Part shown: one piece after another, positions 34,032-42,140 of the stretch
Position numbering within the stretch: position 1 is the stretch's first letter
Layout: every line of letters starts with the position of its first letter
NCBI RefSeq assembly: GCF_003339865.1
Contig: NZ_QPKV01000010.1
Span: forward strand, 62,001-126,000
DNA: 64,000 nucleotides
Direction of reading: 5' to 3'
Source: Pedobacter chinensis
Lineage (GTDB): Bacteria; Bacteroidota; Bacteroidia; Sphingobacteriales; Sphingobacteriaceae
Notes under the pieces: generated by a model
The model's database searches: none
Told to the model about the DNA's origin: nothing
What the model saw: only the letters and a program-made list of their open reading frames with translations
Translations under genes and position numbers: made by a program

Positions 34032-35432
34032 ATGATGTTTAAGATTAATACCACATATAAAAAATTACTCGCCGATACCACAACGCCTGTAAGCATCTAT
34101 TTACGCTTACGCGACATATACCCAAACAGCATTCTGTTGGAAAGTTCCGATTACCACAGCAGAGAGAATTCAATGAGTTTCGTTTGTGCTGATCCTGTTG
34201 CAGGAATCATACTAAAAGGAACCCGGTTGGAAACTTACTTTCCTGATGGAACAGTGGAAATAACCGAAAGTAAAAACCTGATTGACGAAATAGCCGATTT
34301 CAAGGATAAGTTTAAAGAAACAGAATTGCCTGAAATTAAATTTATCTCCAGTGGCTTGTTTGGCTACTTCACATGGAATGCCGTTCAGCATTTTGAAGAC
34401 ATCAAATTCGTTTCTGAAACACCCGAAGGAGAAGAAATTCCTGAGATGCAGTATCATTTGTATCGCTATATTATTGCAATAGACCACTTCAAAAACGAGA
34501 TTACCTTGTTTAAAAATACTTTCGAGGGAGAGGAAGAAGGCGGACTAGATAAAATGGAATACCTGATTCAGAATAAAAACTATCCGGAATATAAATTTCA
34601 ACTTCGCGGTGAGGAAACATCAAACCTAACCGATCAGGGTTTTATGGATTTAGTAGAGAAGCTCCAAAAGCACATTTATCGTGGCGATGTTTTTCAGATC
34701 GTTCCTTCACGTGCTTTTAAACAAGCTTTTTCTGGCGATGAATTTAATGTTTACCGTTGCCTGAGATCAATCAATCCATCGCCATATCTGTTCTATTTTG
34801 ATTATGGTAACTTTAAGCTTTTTGGTTCATCACCAGAGGCACAAATTACCATTAAAAACAACACGGCAAATATTTTTCCTATTGCTGGTACATTCAAACG
34901 CAGTGGAAATGATATAGAGGATGCAGAACAAGCCCGTAAGTTAGAGCAAGATCCAAAGGAAAGTGCTGAACATGTGATGCTGGTGGATTTGGCCCGAAAC
35001 GATTTAAGCAGGCATTGCAACCGGGTTGAAGTGAAATCATTTAAAGAAGTTCAGTATTACTCACACTTAATTCATTTAGTTAGCAAAGTAAGCGGACATT
35101 TACAGGAAGATGTAAGTGCATTCAAAGTGGTTGCAGATACTTATCCGGCCGGAACATTAAGCGGTGCGCCAAAATATAAAGCCATGCAGTTAATTGATGA
35201 GAATGAAAAACTGGGTAGAAATTTCTATGCAGGTGCCATTGGTTTTATGGGGTTTAACGAAGATTTTAATCATGCCATCATGATCAGAACTTTTATGAGC
35301 AAAAATAATGAATTGCATTATCGTGCCGGTGCGGGGATTGTAGCAGATTCTGTTCCTGAAACTGAAATGCAGGAAGTGAATAACAAAATTGCAGCCTTAC
35401 GTAAGGCTTTGCAAATGGCAGAAGAAATCTAG
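34032..35432 (+). CDS. trpE: Anthranilate synthase component I
   Basis: 466 aa from ATG 34032 (MMFKINTTYKK). The frame also has an ATG at 34014, but that lies in a palindromic repeat. The chorismate-binding domain holds the usual motifs: QIVPSRAFKQAF, INPSPYLFYFDYG, GSSPEAQI, FPIAGTFKRSG, the catalytic-region EHVMLVDLARNDLSR, and PAGTLSGAPKYKAM, then AGAIGFMGF and RAGAGIVADSVPE. The N-terminal LLESSDYHSRENSMSF is the tryptophan feedback site with the LLES element, so allosteric inhibition is expected. With TrpG it converts chorismate and glutamine to anthranilate. It is preceded by a leader peptide and attenuator, and trpG starts 41 nt after its stop. Confidence 0.95.
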   Translation: MMFKINTTYKKLLADTTTPVSIYLRLRDIYPNSILLESSDYHSRENSMSFVCADPVAGIILKGTRLETYFPDGTVEITESKNLIDEIADFKDKFKETELPEIKFISSGLFGYFTWNAVQHFEDIKFVSETPEGEEIPEMQYHLYRYIIAIDHFKNEITLFKNTFEGEEEGGLDKMEYLIQNKNYPEYKFQLRGEETSNLTDQGFMDLVEKLQKHIYRGDVFQIVPSRAFKQAFSGDEFNVYRCLRSINPSPYLFYFDYGNFKLFGSSPEAQITIKNNTANIFPIAGTFKRSGNDIEDAEQARKLEQDPKESAEHVMLVDLARNDLSRHCNRVEVKSFKEVQYYSHLIHLVSKVSGHLQEDVSAFKVVADTYPAGTLSGAPKYKAMQLIDENEKLGRNFYAGAIGFMGFNEDFNHAIMIRTFMSKNNELHYRAGAGIVADSVPETEMQEVNNKIAALRKALQMAEEI

Positions 35433-35473
35433 CTTGGAGCTAAGAGTTTTGAGTTTAAAAAGAAGAAATTACA

Positions 35474-36061
35474 ATGGAAAATAAGGATAAAAAGACAGTT
35501 TTGGTTATCGATAATTACGATAGCTTCACTTATAATCTGGTTCATTTGATTAATGAGGTTGGTTATGAAGCTGTAGTTTGGAGAAATGATAAGTTTGATT
35601 TGGCCGATGTAGCCCAATATGACAAAATTTTGCTTTCTCCGGGGCCTGGCATTCCTGAAGAAGCAGGATTATTACTTGATGTGATTAAAACTTACGCACC
35701 AACAAAAAGCATTTTTGGCGTATGCTTAGGTCAGCAGGCCATTGCCGAAGCCTTCGGTGGAACTTTGCTGAACTTAGGAAGGCCAATGCATGGAATTGCT
35801 ACACCAGTTACCGTTGTAGATGGCGATGAACCTTTATTTTGGGAATGCCCGCAAACGATAAATGTTGGCAGGTACCACAGTTGGGTGGTTAGCAAAGATA
35901 ATTTTCCATCATGCCTGAAAATTACGGCCAGAGATCATACCAGTGAAATCATGGCTTTAAGGCATGAAACCTTGGATGTTAGAGGGGTACAGTTTCATCC
36001 GGAGAGTGTGCTGACTGAACACGGCAAACAGATGATGGAGAACTGGTTGACAACCCCCTAG
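35474..36061 (+). CDS. trpG: Anthranilate synthase component II, glutamine amidotransferase
   Basis: 195 aa, class I glutamine amidotransferase. The oxyanion region SPGPGIPEEAG, the nucleophile Cys84 in GVCLGQQ, and the triad His175/Glu177 in VQFHPES are intact. HSW near 135-137 is typical of TrpG/PabA. It supplies ammonia to TrpE and may also serve 4-amino-4-deoxychorismate synthase, as no separate pabA is seen here. The last residues (TTP) and the stop codon are encoded by the beginning of a short palindromic repeat (36051-36080), so the C-terminus has been re-shaped by a repeat insertion. trpD is not next; trpC follows after 83 bp. Confidence 0.93.
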   Translation: MENKDKKTVLVIDNYDSFTYNLVHLINEVGYEAVVWRNDKFDLADVAQYDKILLSPGPGIPEEAGLLLDVIKTYAPTKSIFGVCLGQQAIAEAFGGTLLNLGRPMHGIATPVTVVDGDEPLFWECPQTINVGRYHSWVVSKDNFPSCLKITARDHTSEIMALRHETLDVRGVQFHPESVLTEHGKQMMENWLTTP

Positions 36062-36080
36062 CCCCCTAAAGGGGGAATTG
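36051..36080 (+). repeat. CCCCCTA...AGGGGG repeat, copy 1 (provides the trpG stop)
   Basis: CAACCCCCTAGCCCCCTAAA followed by GGGGGAATTG. An inverted copy occurs at 36162-36190. The TAG stop of trpG (36059-36061) lies inside it. Confidence 0.85.
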
Positions 36081-36144
36081 AAAGGCAAGTTGAAAAATAG
36101 CGACAACAAGAATCAAAATTAAGAAGGTTATTATAAAAAGAAAT

Positions 36145-36972
36145 ATGAACGATAGAAATTCAAAATCCCCTTTGGGGGATTTAGGGGTTGGATCTATTTT
36201 AGATAAAATCGTATTACGAAAAAAAGAAGAAGTTGCTCATGCAAAGCGATTGATCTCTATCCAGGATTTAGAAAAATCTGATTATTTTAAGCGAACGCCT
36301 TATTCTTTTAAAGAATTTCTATTGGCTGAAAACCGGACGGGGATCATAGCCGAATTTAAACGTCGCTCGCCATCCAAAGGTCTGATCAATGGCGTTGCTG
36401 ATGTGGCAAATGTAACAAAAGCCTATAATAATGCAGGTGCTTCTGCACTTTCAGTGCTAACAGATGTTGATTTTTTTGGTGGTAAAACAGATGATTTACT
36501 GGCAGCGAGAGCTGCAAATGAAATTCCAATCTTAAGAAAAGATTTCATGATTGATGAATACCAGATTTTAGAAGCAAAGGCCTGGGGAGCAGATATCATT
36601 TTATTAATTGCGGCTATTCTTACTCCAAAACAAATTAACGATTTCGGTAAGTTTGCGCATGATTTAGGTTTGAATGTTTTACTGGAAGTTCATAACCTGG
36701 AAGAATTAGAAAGAAGCATTTGCCCGAATCTGGATGCCATTGGTGTTAACAATAGAAATTTAGCCGATTTTACAGTTAATATTCAAACTTCATTTGATTT
36801 AGTGAATAGAATTCCTGATGAATTTTTGAAAATTTCTGAAAGTGCAATCAGCAATCCTCAAACCATAAAAGATTTACGCACCGCGGGTTTTAACGGTTTC
36901 TTAATCGGAGAGAATTTTATGAAAACGGATGATCCTGGTGCTTCAATAAAGGAATTTGTAACGCAGATATAA
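36145..36972 (+). CDS. trpC: Indole-3-glycerol-phosphate synthase
   Basis: 275 aa, slightly longer than the usual 255-265. TIM-barrel motifs: IAEFKRRSPSKG (catalytic Lys72), LSVLTDVDFFGG, PILRKDFMIDEYQI, GADIILLIAAIL, NVLLEVHNLEEL, IGVNNRNL and ESAISNPQ, ending with GFLIGENFMK. It converts CdRP to indole-glycerol phosphate. Residues 6-16 (KSPLGDLGVG) are encoded by the inverted copy of the palindromic repeat. No other plausible start codon exists before the conserved region, so this repeat-derived peptide is the real N-terminus. trpD, trpF, trpB and trpA are not in the window. Confidence 0.93.
   Translation: MNDRNSKSPLGDLGVGSILDKIVLRKKEEVAHAKRLISIQDLEKSDYFKRTPYSFKEFLLAENRTGIIAEFKRRSPSKGLINGVADVANVTKAYNNAGASALSVLTDVDFFGGKTDDLLAARAANEIPILRKDFMIDEYQILEAKAWGADIILLIAAILTPKQINDFGKFAHDLGLNVLLEVHNLEELERSICPNLDAIGVNNRNLADFTVNIQTSFDLVNRIPDEFLKISESAISNPQTIKDLRTAGFNGFLIGENFMKTDDPGASIKEFVTQI
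36162..36190 (-). repeat. CCCCCTA...AGGGGG repeat, copy 2 (inside trpC)
   Basis: Reverse complement of CAACCCCTAAATCCCCCAAA-GGGGATTTT, the same element as at 36051-36080 but in the opposite orientation, 81 bp away. The two can fold into a long hairpin between trpG and trpC in the mRNA. Confidence 0.85.
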
Positions 36973-36993
36973 AAATTAAAAATCCATACTGTA

Positions 36994-37025
36994 GATTGTT
37001 TGGTTTTTCACCAAATCAAACAATC
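36994..37025. other. Hairpin after trpC
   Basis: GATTGTTTG and CAAACAATC form a perfect 9-bp stem around a 14-nt loop, 22 nt after the trpC stop. There is no T-run, so termination is uncertain; it may protect the mRNA end. A smaller palindrome ACAACAAGCTGTTGT follows at 37026-37040. Confidence 0.5.
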
Positions 37026-37088
37026 ACAACAAGCTGTTGTTAAATAAGGAGTAACATCCTCTTAAGTATTTAACCAACAAATTTGTTT

Positions 37089-38168
37089 ATGCAGTACCTT
37101 GACCATATTTTCGGTTATCCAATTCCCGTTTTTTTTAAGAACTTAATCATTGGTATTGCTGCGGTATTGTTAGGCATACTGATTAAGTTTATCATTCATA
37201 AAATCTTTATTTTACTTTCCAGATGGTGGGATTTTATCATTATAAAATCCACTATCAAACATCTTCGAAGGCCGGTTGCGGTTTTCATTCCACTGCTCCT
37301 GCTTAACCTTTCGTTAGATTTAATGGTAATGCCGCTAACTTATCGGATACACATTGAAAAGGCCTTAGAAATTGCCTTAACAGTTACTTTCGCCTTGATA
37401 CTGGTCAGGCTGATCAATGTTTTGGAAGATTATTTCTATTTCAAATACGACCTGAACAAAGAGAATAATTTAAAAGAGCGAAAGATCAGAACGCAGCTTC
37501 AGTTTGTCAGAAAGTTTATCGTTACATTAATTATTCTCATTACAGCAGCTATTATTTTATTGAGTTTTGAGAGTATGCGTAAAATAGGGGCAGGCTTATT
37601 AACCGGCGTTGGTATAGGTGGAATCATTATCGGTTTTGCCGCACAAAAATCGCTTGGTAACTTATTGGCTGGTTTTCAAATTGCATTTACGCAACCAATA
37701 CGCATTGATGATGTTTTAATTGTGGAGGGAGAATGGGGAAGAGTAGAAGAAATTACGCTAACCTATGTGGTGGTTAGTATTTGGGATCAACGAAGATTAA
37801 TTCTTCCGATTACTTATTTCATCGAGAAACCGTTTCAAAACTGGACGAGGGTTTCAGCAGATTTACTTGGAACAGTTTTTCTATATATGGACTATACCAT
37901 CCCAATTGAGCCGCTACGTGGGGAATTAACCAGGCTTTTGACAAATAACCCGCTTTGGGATAAAAGAGTGAACGTTGTTCAGGTTACGGATACGAATAAG
38001 GATGGATCGATTGAGATTCGCTTTTTGATGAGTGCTTCAAATTCTTCAAGGGCATTCGATTTACGTTGCCATGTAAGAGAAGCCATGATTACTTTTATCC
38101 AGAATAATTATCCTGAAAGCTTGCCGAAAATGAGGTTGGAGCATAAAGATAAGTTCGGGAATTTGTAA
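37089..38168 (+). CDS. Small-conductance mechanosensitive channel (MscS family)
   Basis: 359 aa from ATG 37089; the frame opens two codons earlier at a TTG. Four or five N-terminal helices precede the pore helix, with the glycine-rich GAGLLTGVGIGGIIIGFAAQKSLGNLLAGF characteristic of MscS (TM3). The following beta domain is intact (IDDVLIVEGEWGRVEEITLTYVVV, IWDQRRLILPITYF). It releases solutes upon hypo-osmotic shock. It follows trpC but is separated by hairpins, so it is probably its own unit. Confidence 0.92.
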   Translation: MQYLDHIFGYPIPVFFKNLIIGIAAVLLGILIKFIIHKIFILLSRWWDFIIIKSTIKHLRRPVAVFIPLLLLNLSLDLMVMPLTYRIHIEKALEIALTVTFALILVRLINVLEDYFYFKYDLNKENNLKERKIRTQLQFVRKFIVTLIILITAAIILLSFESMRKIGAGLLTGVGIGGIIIGFAAQKSLGNLLAGFQIAFTQPIRIDDVLIVEGEWGRVEEITLTYVVVSIWDQRRLILPITYFIEKPFQNWTRVSADLLGTVFLYMDYTIPIEPLRGELTRLLTNNPLWDKRVNVVQVTDTNKDGSIEIRFLMSASNSSRAFDLRCHVREAMITFIQNNYPESLPKMRLEHKDKFGNL

Positions 38169-38665
38169 ACCACTTAGGCACCTTATCAATTAAGATACCT
38201 AAGGTGGTAAATATTTAACGTGAGTTTTTGGTCTTAATACTAAACCATATAAAACTGTCGTCATTGCGAGGCACGAAGCAATCTTAAGCGATGGTTGTAG
38301 GATTGCTTCGTGCTTCGCAATGACAGATGTTGCAAGTACGTTTTAAGCGTAAATCTTCAGACTTCGGATTCCCAACCAATGTCATTAAGTTAAGACAACC
38401 GCTGTCCTTCTGAATGCCACGAAGACCTGTAAAGCAAGCATGAGTACAATTGAAAATAACGTTATTAATGAATAATCTCCAGGCGATGGAACACAAAAAT
38501 TAATAAACAGCACTATTCCCTTACAAAAACAATTCAGCAGTACACCAGGTACAATGCCGATAGGTCAGGGATTTACTTCGTAGCTGCTTCGCGGTCTTCA
38601 CTGCGTTCAGAATGACAATTATTTTTTGTTATTTCCTTCTTCTGACTCCCGACCTCGGACTTTAT
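38169..38665. repeat. Intergenic mosaic of short repeats, no gene
   Basis: About 500 bp without a credible ORF. In order: an imperfect inverted repeat ACCACTTAGG / CCTAAGGTGGT (38172-38211), a REP-like pair (38261-38325), the word CCAATGTCATTAAGTTAAG near 38375, TTCACTGCGTTCAGAATGAC near 38600, and a GACTCCCGACCTCGGACT repeat (38641-38661) touching the tex stop. Such words recur in intergenic DNA of Bacteroidota. Confidence 0.7.
38261..38325. repeat. REP-like inverted pair
   Basis: TCATTGCGAGGCACGAAGCA at 38261 and its inverse GATTGCTTCGTGCTTCGCAA at 38301 form a 23-bp imperfect hairpin with a 17-nt loop. Related single copies are at 33993-34018 and 62409-62439. Confidence 0.8.
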
Positions 38666-40951
38666 TTATTTAAACATGCTTTTTAGCTTTGCCAACTTCT
38701 CCTGCAAATCTCCGTCTGCATCTTTCTTTTCTTGCTTAGGCCTAAAGTTTGGTTTGCCCGTTTGAGGTTTAAAATCCTGTTTTTGCTCCTTAGACTTCGG
38801 ACTCCTGACTCCAGACTTCGGACTATCTTCAGTTTTCATAGATAACGAAATTCTCTTGCGTGCTACATCAACCTCCATTACCGTTACCTCCACCTTTTGA
38901 TGAACTTTAACCACATCATTCGGGTTGGCTACAAAGCGATTGGCCAGCTGACTGGTATGAACCAAGCCATCCTGATGCACACCGATATCAACAAAAGCAC
39001 CGAAATTGGTAATATTAGTGACTATTCCCGGCAGCTTCATCCCAACTCTTAAGTCGGCAATTTCGTTTACGCCATCGGTAAAGCTAAAAGCCTCAAATTG
39101 TTCCCGTGGATCGCGGCCGGGCTTTGCAAGTTCTTTCATGATATCAGTTAATGTTGGTAAACCAATTTCATCAGTAACATATTGTTGCAATTTAATTTGC
39201 TTTTGCAATTGAGTATCCTTCATCAAAGCCGAAACAGTTGTGCCTAAATCTTTTGCCATTTTATCTACTACCACATAACGTTCAGGGTGTACACCGCTGG
39301 TATCTAACACGTTTTCAGCATTGCGAATGCGCAGGAAACCTGCTGCCTGTTCATAAGCCTTATCGCCTAAACGTGGTACCTTTTTTAAACTTTCACGATT
39401 TTTAAAAGCGCCATGCGTATTTCTGTAATCAACAATGTTTTGAGCCAAAGTTGGTCCGAGGCCGGAAACGTACGCTAAAATTTGTTTTGAAGCGGTATTT
39501 AATTCTACACCAACAGCATTTACCGCACTGATCACGGTATCATCTAAGCTGGCTTGCAATTTATTCTGATCAACATCATGTTGATACTGCCCAACACCAA
39601 TTGATTTTGGATCAATTTTTACCAATTCTGCCAAAGGGTCCATTAAACGGCGACCGATGGAAACAGCGCCACGAACGGTAATATCCTGCGTTGGAAACTC
39701 TTCCCGAGCCACTTCTGAAGCTGAATAAATAGAAGCGCCACTTTCATTTACCATCACAACGGTAATGTGTGGCAAATTCAGGTTACGTACAAAAGCTTCT
39801 GTTTCTCTGCCAGCGGTTCCATTGCCAATGGCGATGGCTTCAATGTCATATTTTTCACAAAGCTGTTGAATGGTAAATTCTGCATTTTTAACATTTCCTT
39901 GTCCTGTGTGCGGGTAAATAGCTGTGTTTTCCAATAGCTGTCCTTGTTTGTCTAAACAAACTACTTTGCATCCTGTGCGAAAACCAGGGTCGATTGCCAG
40001 CACATTTTTCTGCCCCATTGGTGCTGCCAGTAATAATTGACGGGCATTTTCAGCAAAGACACGAATGGCCTCTTCATCTGCTTTTTGTTTAGTCAACACG
40101 CGAAGTTCGGTTTCCATTGCTGGTTCTAATAAGCGTTTATAACCATCCTCCAGTGCTTGCTGAACTTGTTTAGATGCTGCATTATTCGACAGAATAAATT
40201 GGTTTTCAAGAAGTTCAATTGCTCCTTCTGCAGGAGGTAAAGCATCTAATCTTAAAATTAATTCTTTTTCGCCGCGTCGCATGGCTAAAACCCGGTGAGA
40301 TGCAGCAGTTTTTACAGGTTCATTCCATTCGAAATAGTCTTTATATTTAATTCCTTCTTCTTCTTTTCCTTTAATCACTTCTGATTTGAAAGCTGCATTT
40401 TCCTGAAAATAAGAACGCATTTTGGTTCGTGCTTCTGCATTTTCAGAAATCATCTCCGCAATAATATCTCTTGCTCCGGCCAAGGCTTCATCTAAAGAAT
40501 TTACCCCTTTTTCTGCATCTATAAACTGGTCTGCCAATGCATCCAAATCGAAGTTCTTCTGATCAAAAATTTGCAGTGCCAAAGGTTCCAGCCCTTTCTC
40601 TTTCGCAACTGATGCCCTGGTTTTACGTTTGGGTTTATATGGCAGGTAAATATCTTCTAAAAGCGAAATGGTTTCTGCTTCATTGATTTGTTTCTCCAGT
40701 TCCGCTGTCAATTTTCCAAGTTCCGTCATTGATTTTAAAATCGCTTCACGGCGCTTGTCCAGATCTCGTAATTGCAACACCCGATCACGAATTGCCGCAA
40801 CCTCAACCTCATCTAAACTTCCGGTTAATTCTTTACGATAACGAGAAATAAAAGGTACTGTTGCGCCCTCGTCCAATAGGTTTACAGTCGCTGTAACTTG
40901 TTTTTCTGCAACTTTTAACTCGGTTGCAATTATTTTATGGTGAGCTAGCAT
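38666..40951 (-). CDS. tex: Tex family transcription accessory protein
   Basis: 761 aa. N-terminal helical domain, a YqgF-like RNase H fold (VLAIDPGFRTGCKVVCLDKQG near 325), helix-hairpin-helix region (LNTASKQILAYVSGLGPTLAQ and PRLGDKAYEQAAGFLRI), and an S1 RNA-binding domain near 640-705 (GMKLPGIVTNITNFGAFVDIGVHQDGLVH). All Tex domains are present in normal order. The C-terminal tail is basic and contains SPKSGVRSPKS at 710-720, which is encoded by an intergenic-type repeat (38791-38824) inserted in frame. A second copy of that repeat abuts the stop codon. Tex is a cytosolic RNA-binding factor acting in transcription. Confidence 0.93.
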   Translation of the reverse strand: MLAHHKIIATELKVAEKQVTATVNLLDEGATVPFISRYRKELTGSLDEVEVAAIRDRVLQLRDLDKRREAILKSMTELGKLTAELEKQINEAETISLLEDIYLPYKPKRKTRASVAKEKGLEPLALQIFDQKNFDLDALADQFIDAEKGVNSLDEALAGARDIIAEMISENAEARTKMRSYFQENAAFKSEVIKGKEEEGIKYKDYFEWNEPVKTAASHRVLAMRRGEKELILRLDALPPAEGAIELLENQFILSNNAASKQVQQALEDGYKRLLEPAMETELRVLTKQKADEEAIRVFAENARQLLLAAPMGQKNVLAIDPGFRTGCKVVCLDKQGQLLENTAIYPHTGQGNVKNAEFTIQQLCEKYDIEAIAIGNGTAGRETEAFVRNLNLPHITVVMVNESGASIYSASEVAREEFPTQDITVRGAVSIGRRLMDPLAELVKIDPKSIGVGQYQHDVDQNKLQASLDDTVISAVNAVGVELNTASKQILAYVSGLGPTLAQNIVDYRNTHGAFKNRESLKKVPRLGDKAYEQAAGFLRIRNAENVLDTSGVHPERYVVVDKMAKDLGTTVSALMKDTQLQKQIKLQQYVTDEIGLPTLTDIMKELAKPGRDPREQFEAFSFTDGVNEIADLRVGMKLPGIVTNITNFGAFVDIGVHQDGLVHTSQLANRFVANPNDVVKVHQKVEVTVMEVDVARKRISLSMKTEDSPKSGVRSPKSKEQKQDFKPQTGKPNFRPKQEKKDADGDLQEKLAKLKSMFK
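38791..38824 (-). repeat. GACTCC/CTTCGGACT repeat inside tex
   Basis: TAGACTTCGGACTCCTGACT followed by CCAGACTTCGGACT, the same word family as at 38641-38661 and 9541-9570, here in frame within the tex C-terminal tail. Confidence 0.75.
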
Positions 40952-41107
40952 ATACTATAAGTCAAATTTAACGGGAGCAAAGCTAATCAGGATTTGCGGG
41001 ATTTAAGGATTTTTAAGGGCAAGTTTTCCACCGAAATTTGTGAGTAAAATTTTAGAGATCAACTTGAGAGGTTTCAAACATTAAGCTTTTGAAGGCAGCA
41101 TTATAAA

Positions 41108-41136
41108 CAAAAAGGCCCGTGAAAACACGGGCCAAA
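41108..41136 (-). terminator. Terminator of the RsmI-like gene
   Basis: GGCCCGTG, TTTT loop, CACGGGCC, then TTTTTG on the minus strand. 8-bp perfect GC-rich stem 26 nt after the stop at 41162. Confidence 0.9.
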
Positions 41137-41161
41137 GAATATATCACTAAAATTGAAGATT

Positions 41162-41863
41162 TTAATACATCAAAAATATAGTTGGCTTTTTATGTAGATC
41201 AATTTCTTCTTTACGCCAATTGTAAACACTCTGGGTTTTGATAAATTCATCTTCGCCAGTTAAATTACAGGCTATACAAATCTGAGTATTGGGCTTGCAG
41301 CTTTTTAAAACTTCTTCAAAAAGCTGGTTATTGCGGAAAGGTGTTTCAATAAAAATCTGCGTTTGTTTATAACGACTGGCAGAAAGATCTAAATCTTTGA
41401 TCCGTTTGGTACGTTGTTCTTTATCAATGGGTAAATAACCCCAAAAAGCAAAACTCTGGCCGTTAAAGCCAGATGCCATTAAAGCCAGTAAAATAGAACT
41501 CGGGCCTACTAATGGAACAACTTTAATACTGCGCTTATGTGCTTCTGCAACAATCTCTGCACCAGGATCTGCAATGCCGGGGCAGCCAGCTTCACTCATT
41601 AATCCAACATCCTTACCCACTTTTAATTCATTGAAGAACTGTCCTAAATCGGTGCGATTGTGCTTACCATAATCATGAACAATTAAATCTTTTTGGGGAG
41701 TTTTTAACCCTGCTTCTTTTAAAAAGCGCCGGGCAGTTTTGCTGTTTTCTACTATGTAGGTGTCAATTTGATTAATGGTATCAACCAGATATGGTGTAAA
41801 GGTTTTATGTGCCGCCTCCTCAGCAAGAGGGACAGGAATGAGGTATAAAGTGCCGTTCTGCAT
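41162..41863 (-). CDS. RsmI-like SAM-dependent methyltransferase (tetrapyrrole methylase fold), short form
   Basis: 233 aa. The tetrapyrrole-methylase fold is recognised from LYLIPVPLAEEA at the N-terminus, KDVGLMSEAGCPGIADPGAEIV (SAM site) and VVPLVGPSSILLALMASGFNGQSFAFWGYLP. It resembles RsmI, the 16S rRNA C1402 2'-O-methyltransferase, but is about 50 residues shorter, lacking the C-terminal extension. This short form is common in Bacteroidota, and its exact substrate is less certain than for RsmI itself. It stands alone with its own terminator. Confidence 0.82.
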   Translation of the reverse strand: MQNGTLYLIPVPLAEEAAHKTFTPYLVDTINQIDTYIVENSKTARRFLKEAGLKTPQKDLIVHDYGKHNRTDLGQFFNELKVGKDVGLMSEAGCPGIADPGAEIVAEAHKRSIKVVPLVGPSSILLALMASGFNGQSFAFWGYLPIDKEQRTKRIKDLDLSASRYKQTQIFIETPFRNNQLFEEVLKSCKPNTQICIACNLTGEDEFIKTQSVYNWRKEEIDLHKKPTIFLMY

Positions 41864-42140
41864 ATTGCAAAAATACTTACAATAAATAGAATTTAAGTTT
41901 TAAAGTTTTGCAGTGTAGCAATATAATCTCTTTTGTAAACAGTAGTGTAGCAAATTTTATTTCTGAATGACTTATTTTCTGCACAATTATACAAGGCTTA
42001 AAACGTTAAATAAGAGTTAAATATGCCTTAAATGGCAATATTTCATAGAAAATCAAAAAACTATGCAAGCATATTAAACCTTCAATGTTTTTGGTTCTCT
42101 AATTGATACACACAAAATAGGTTATTAAATAAACACACAA

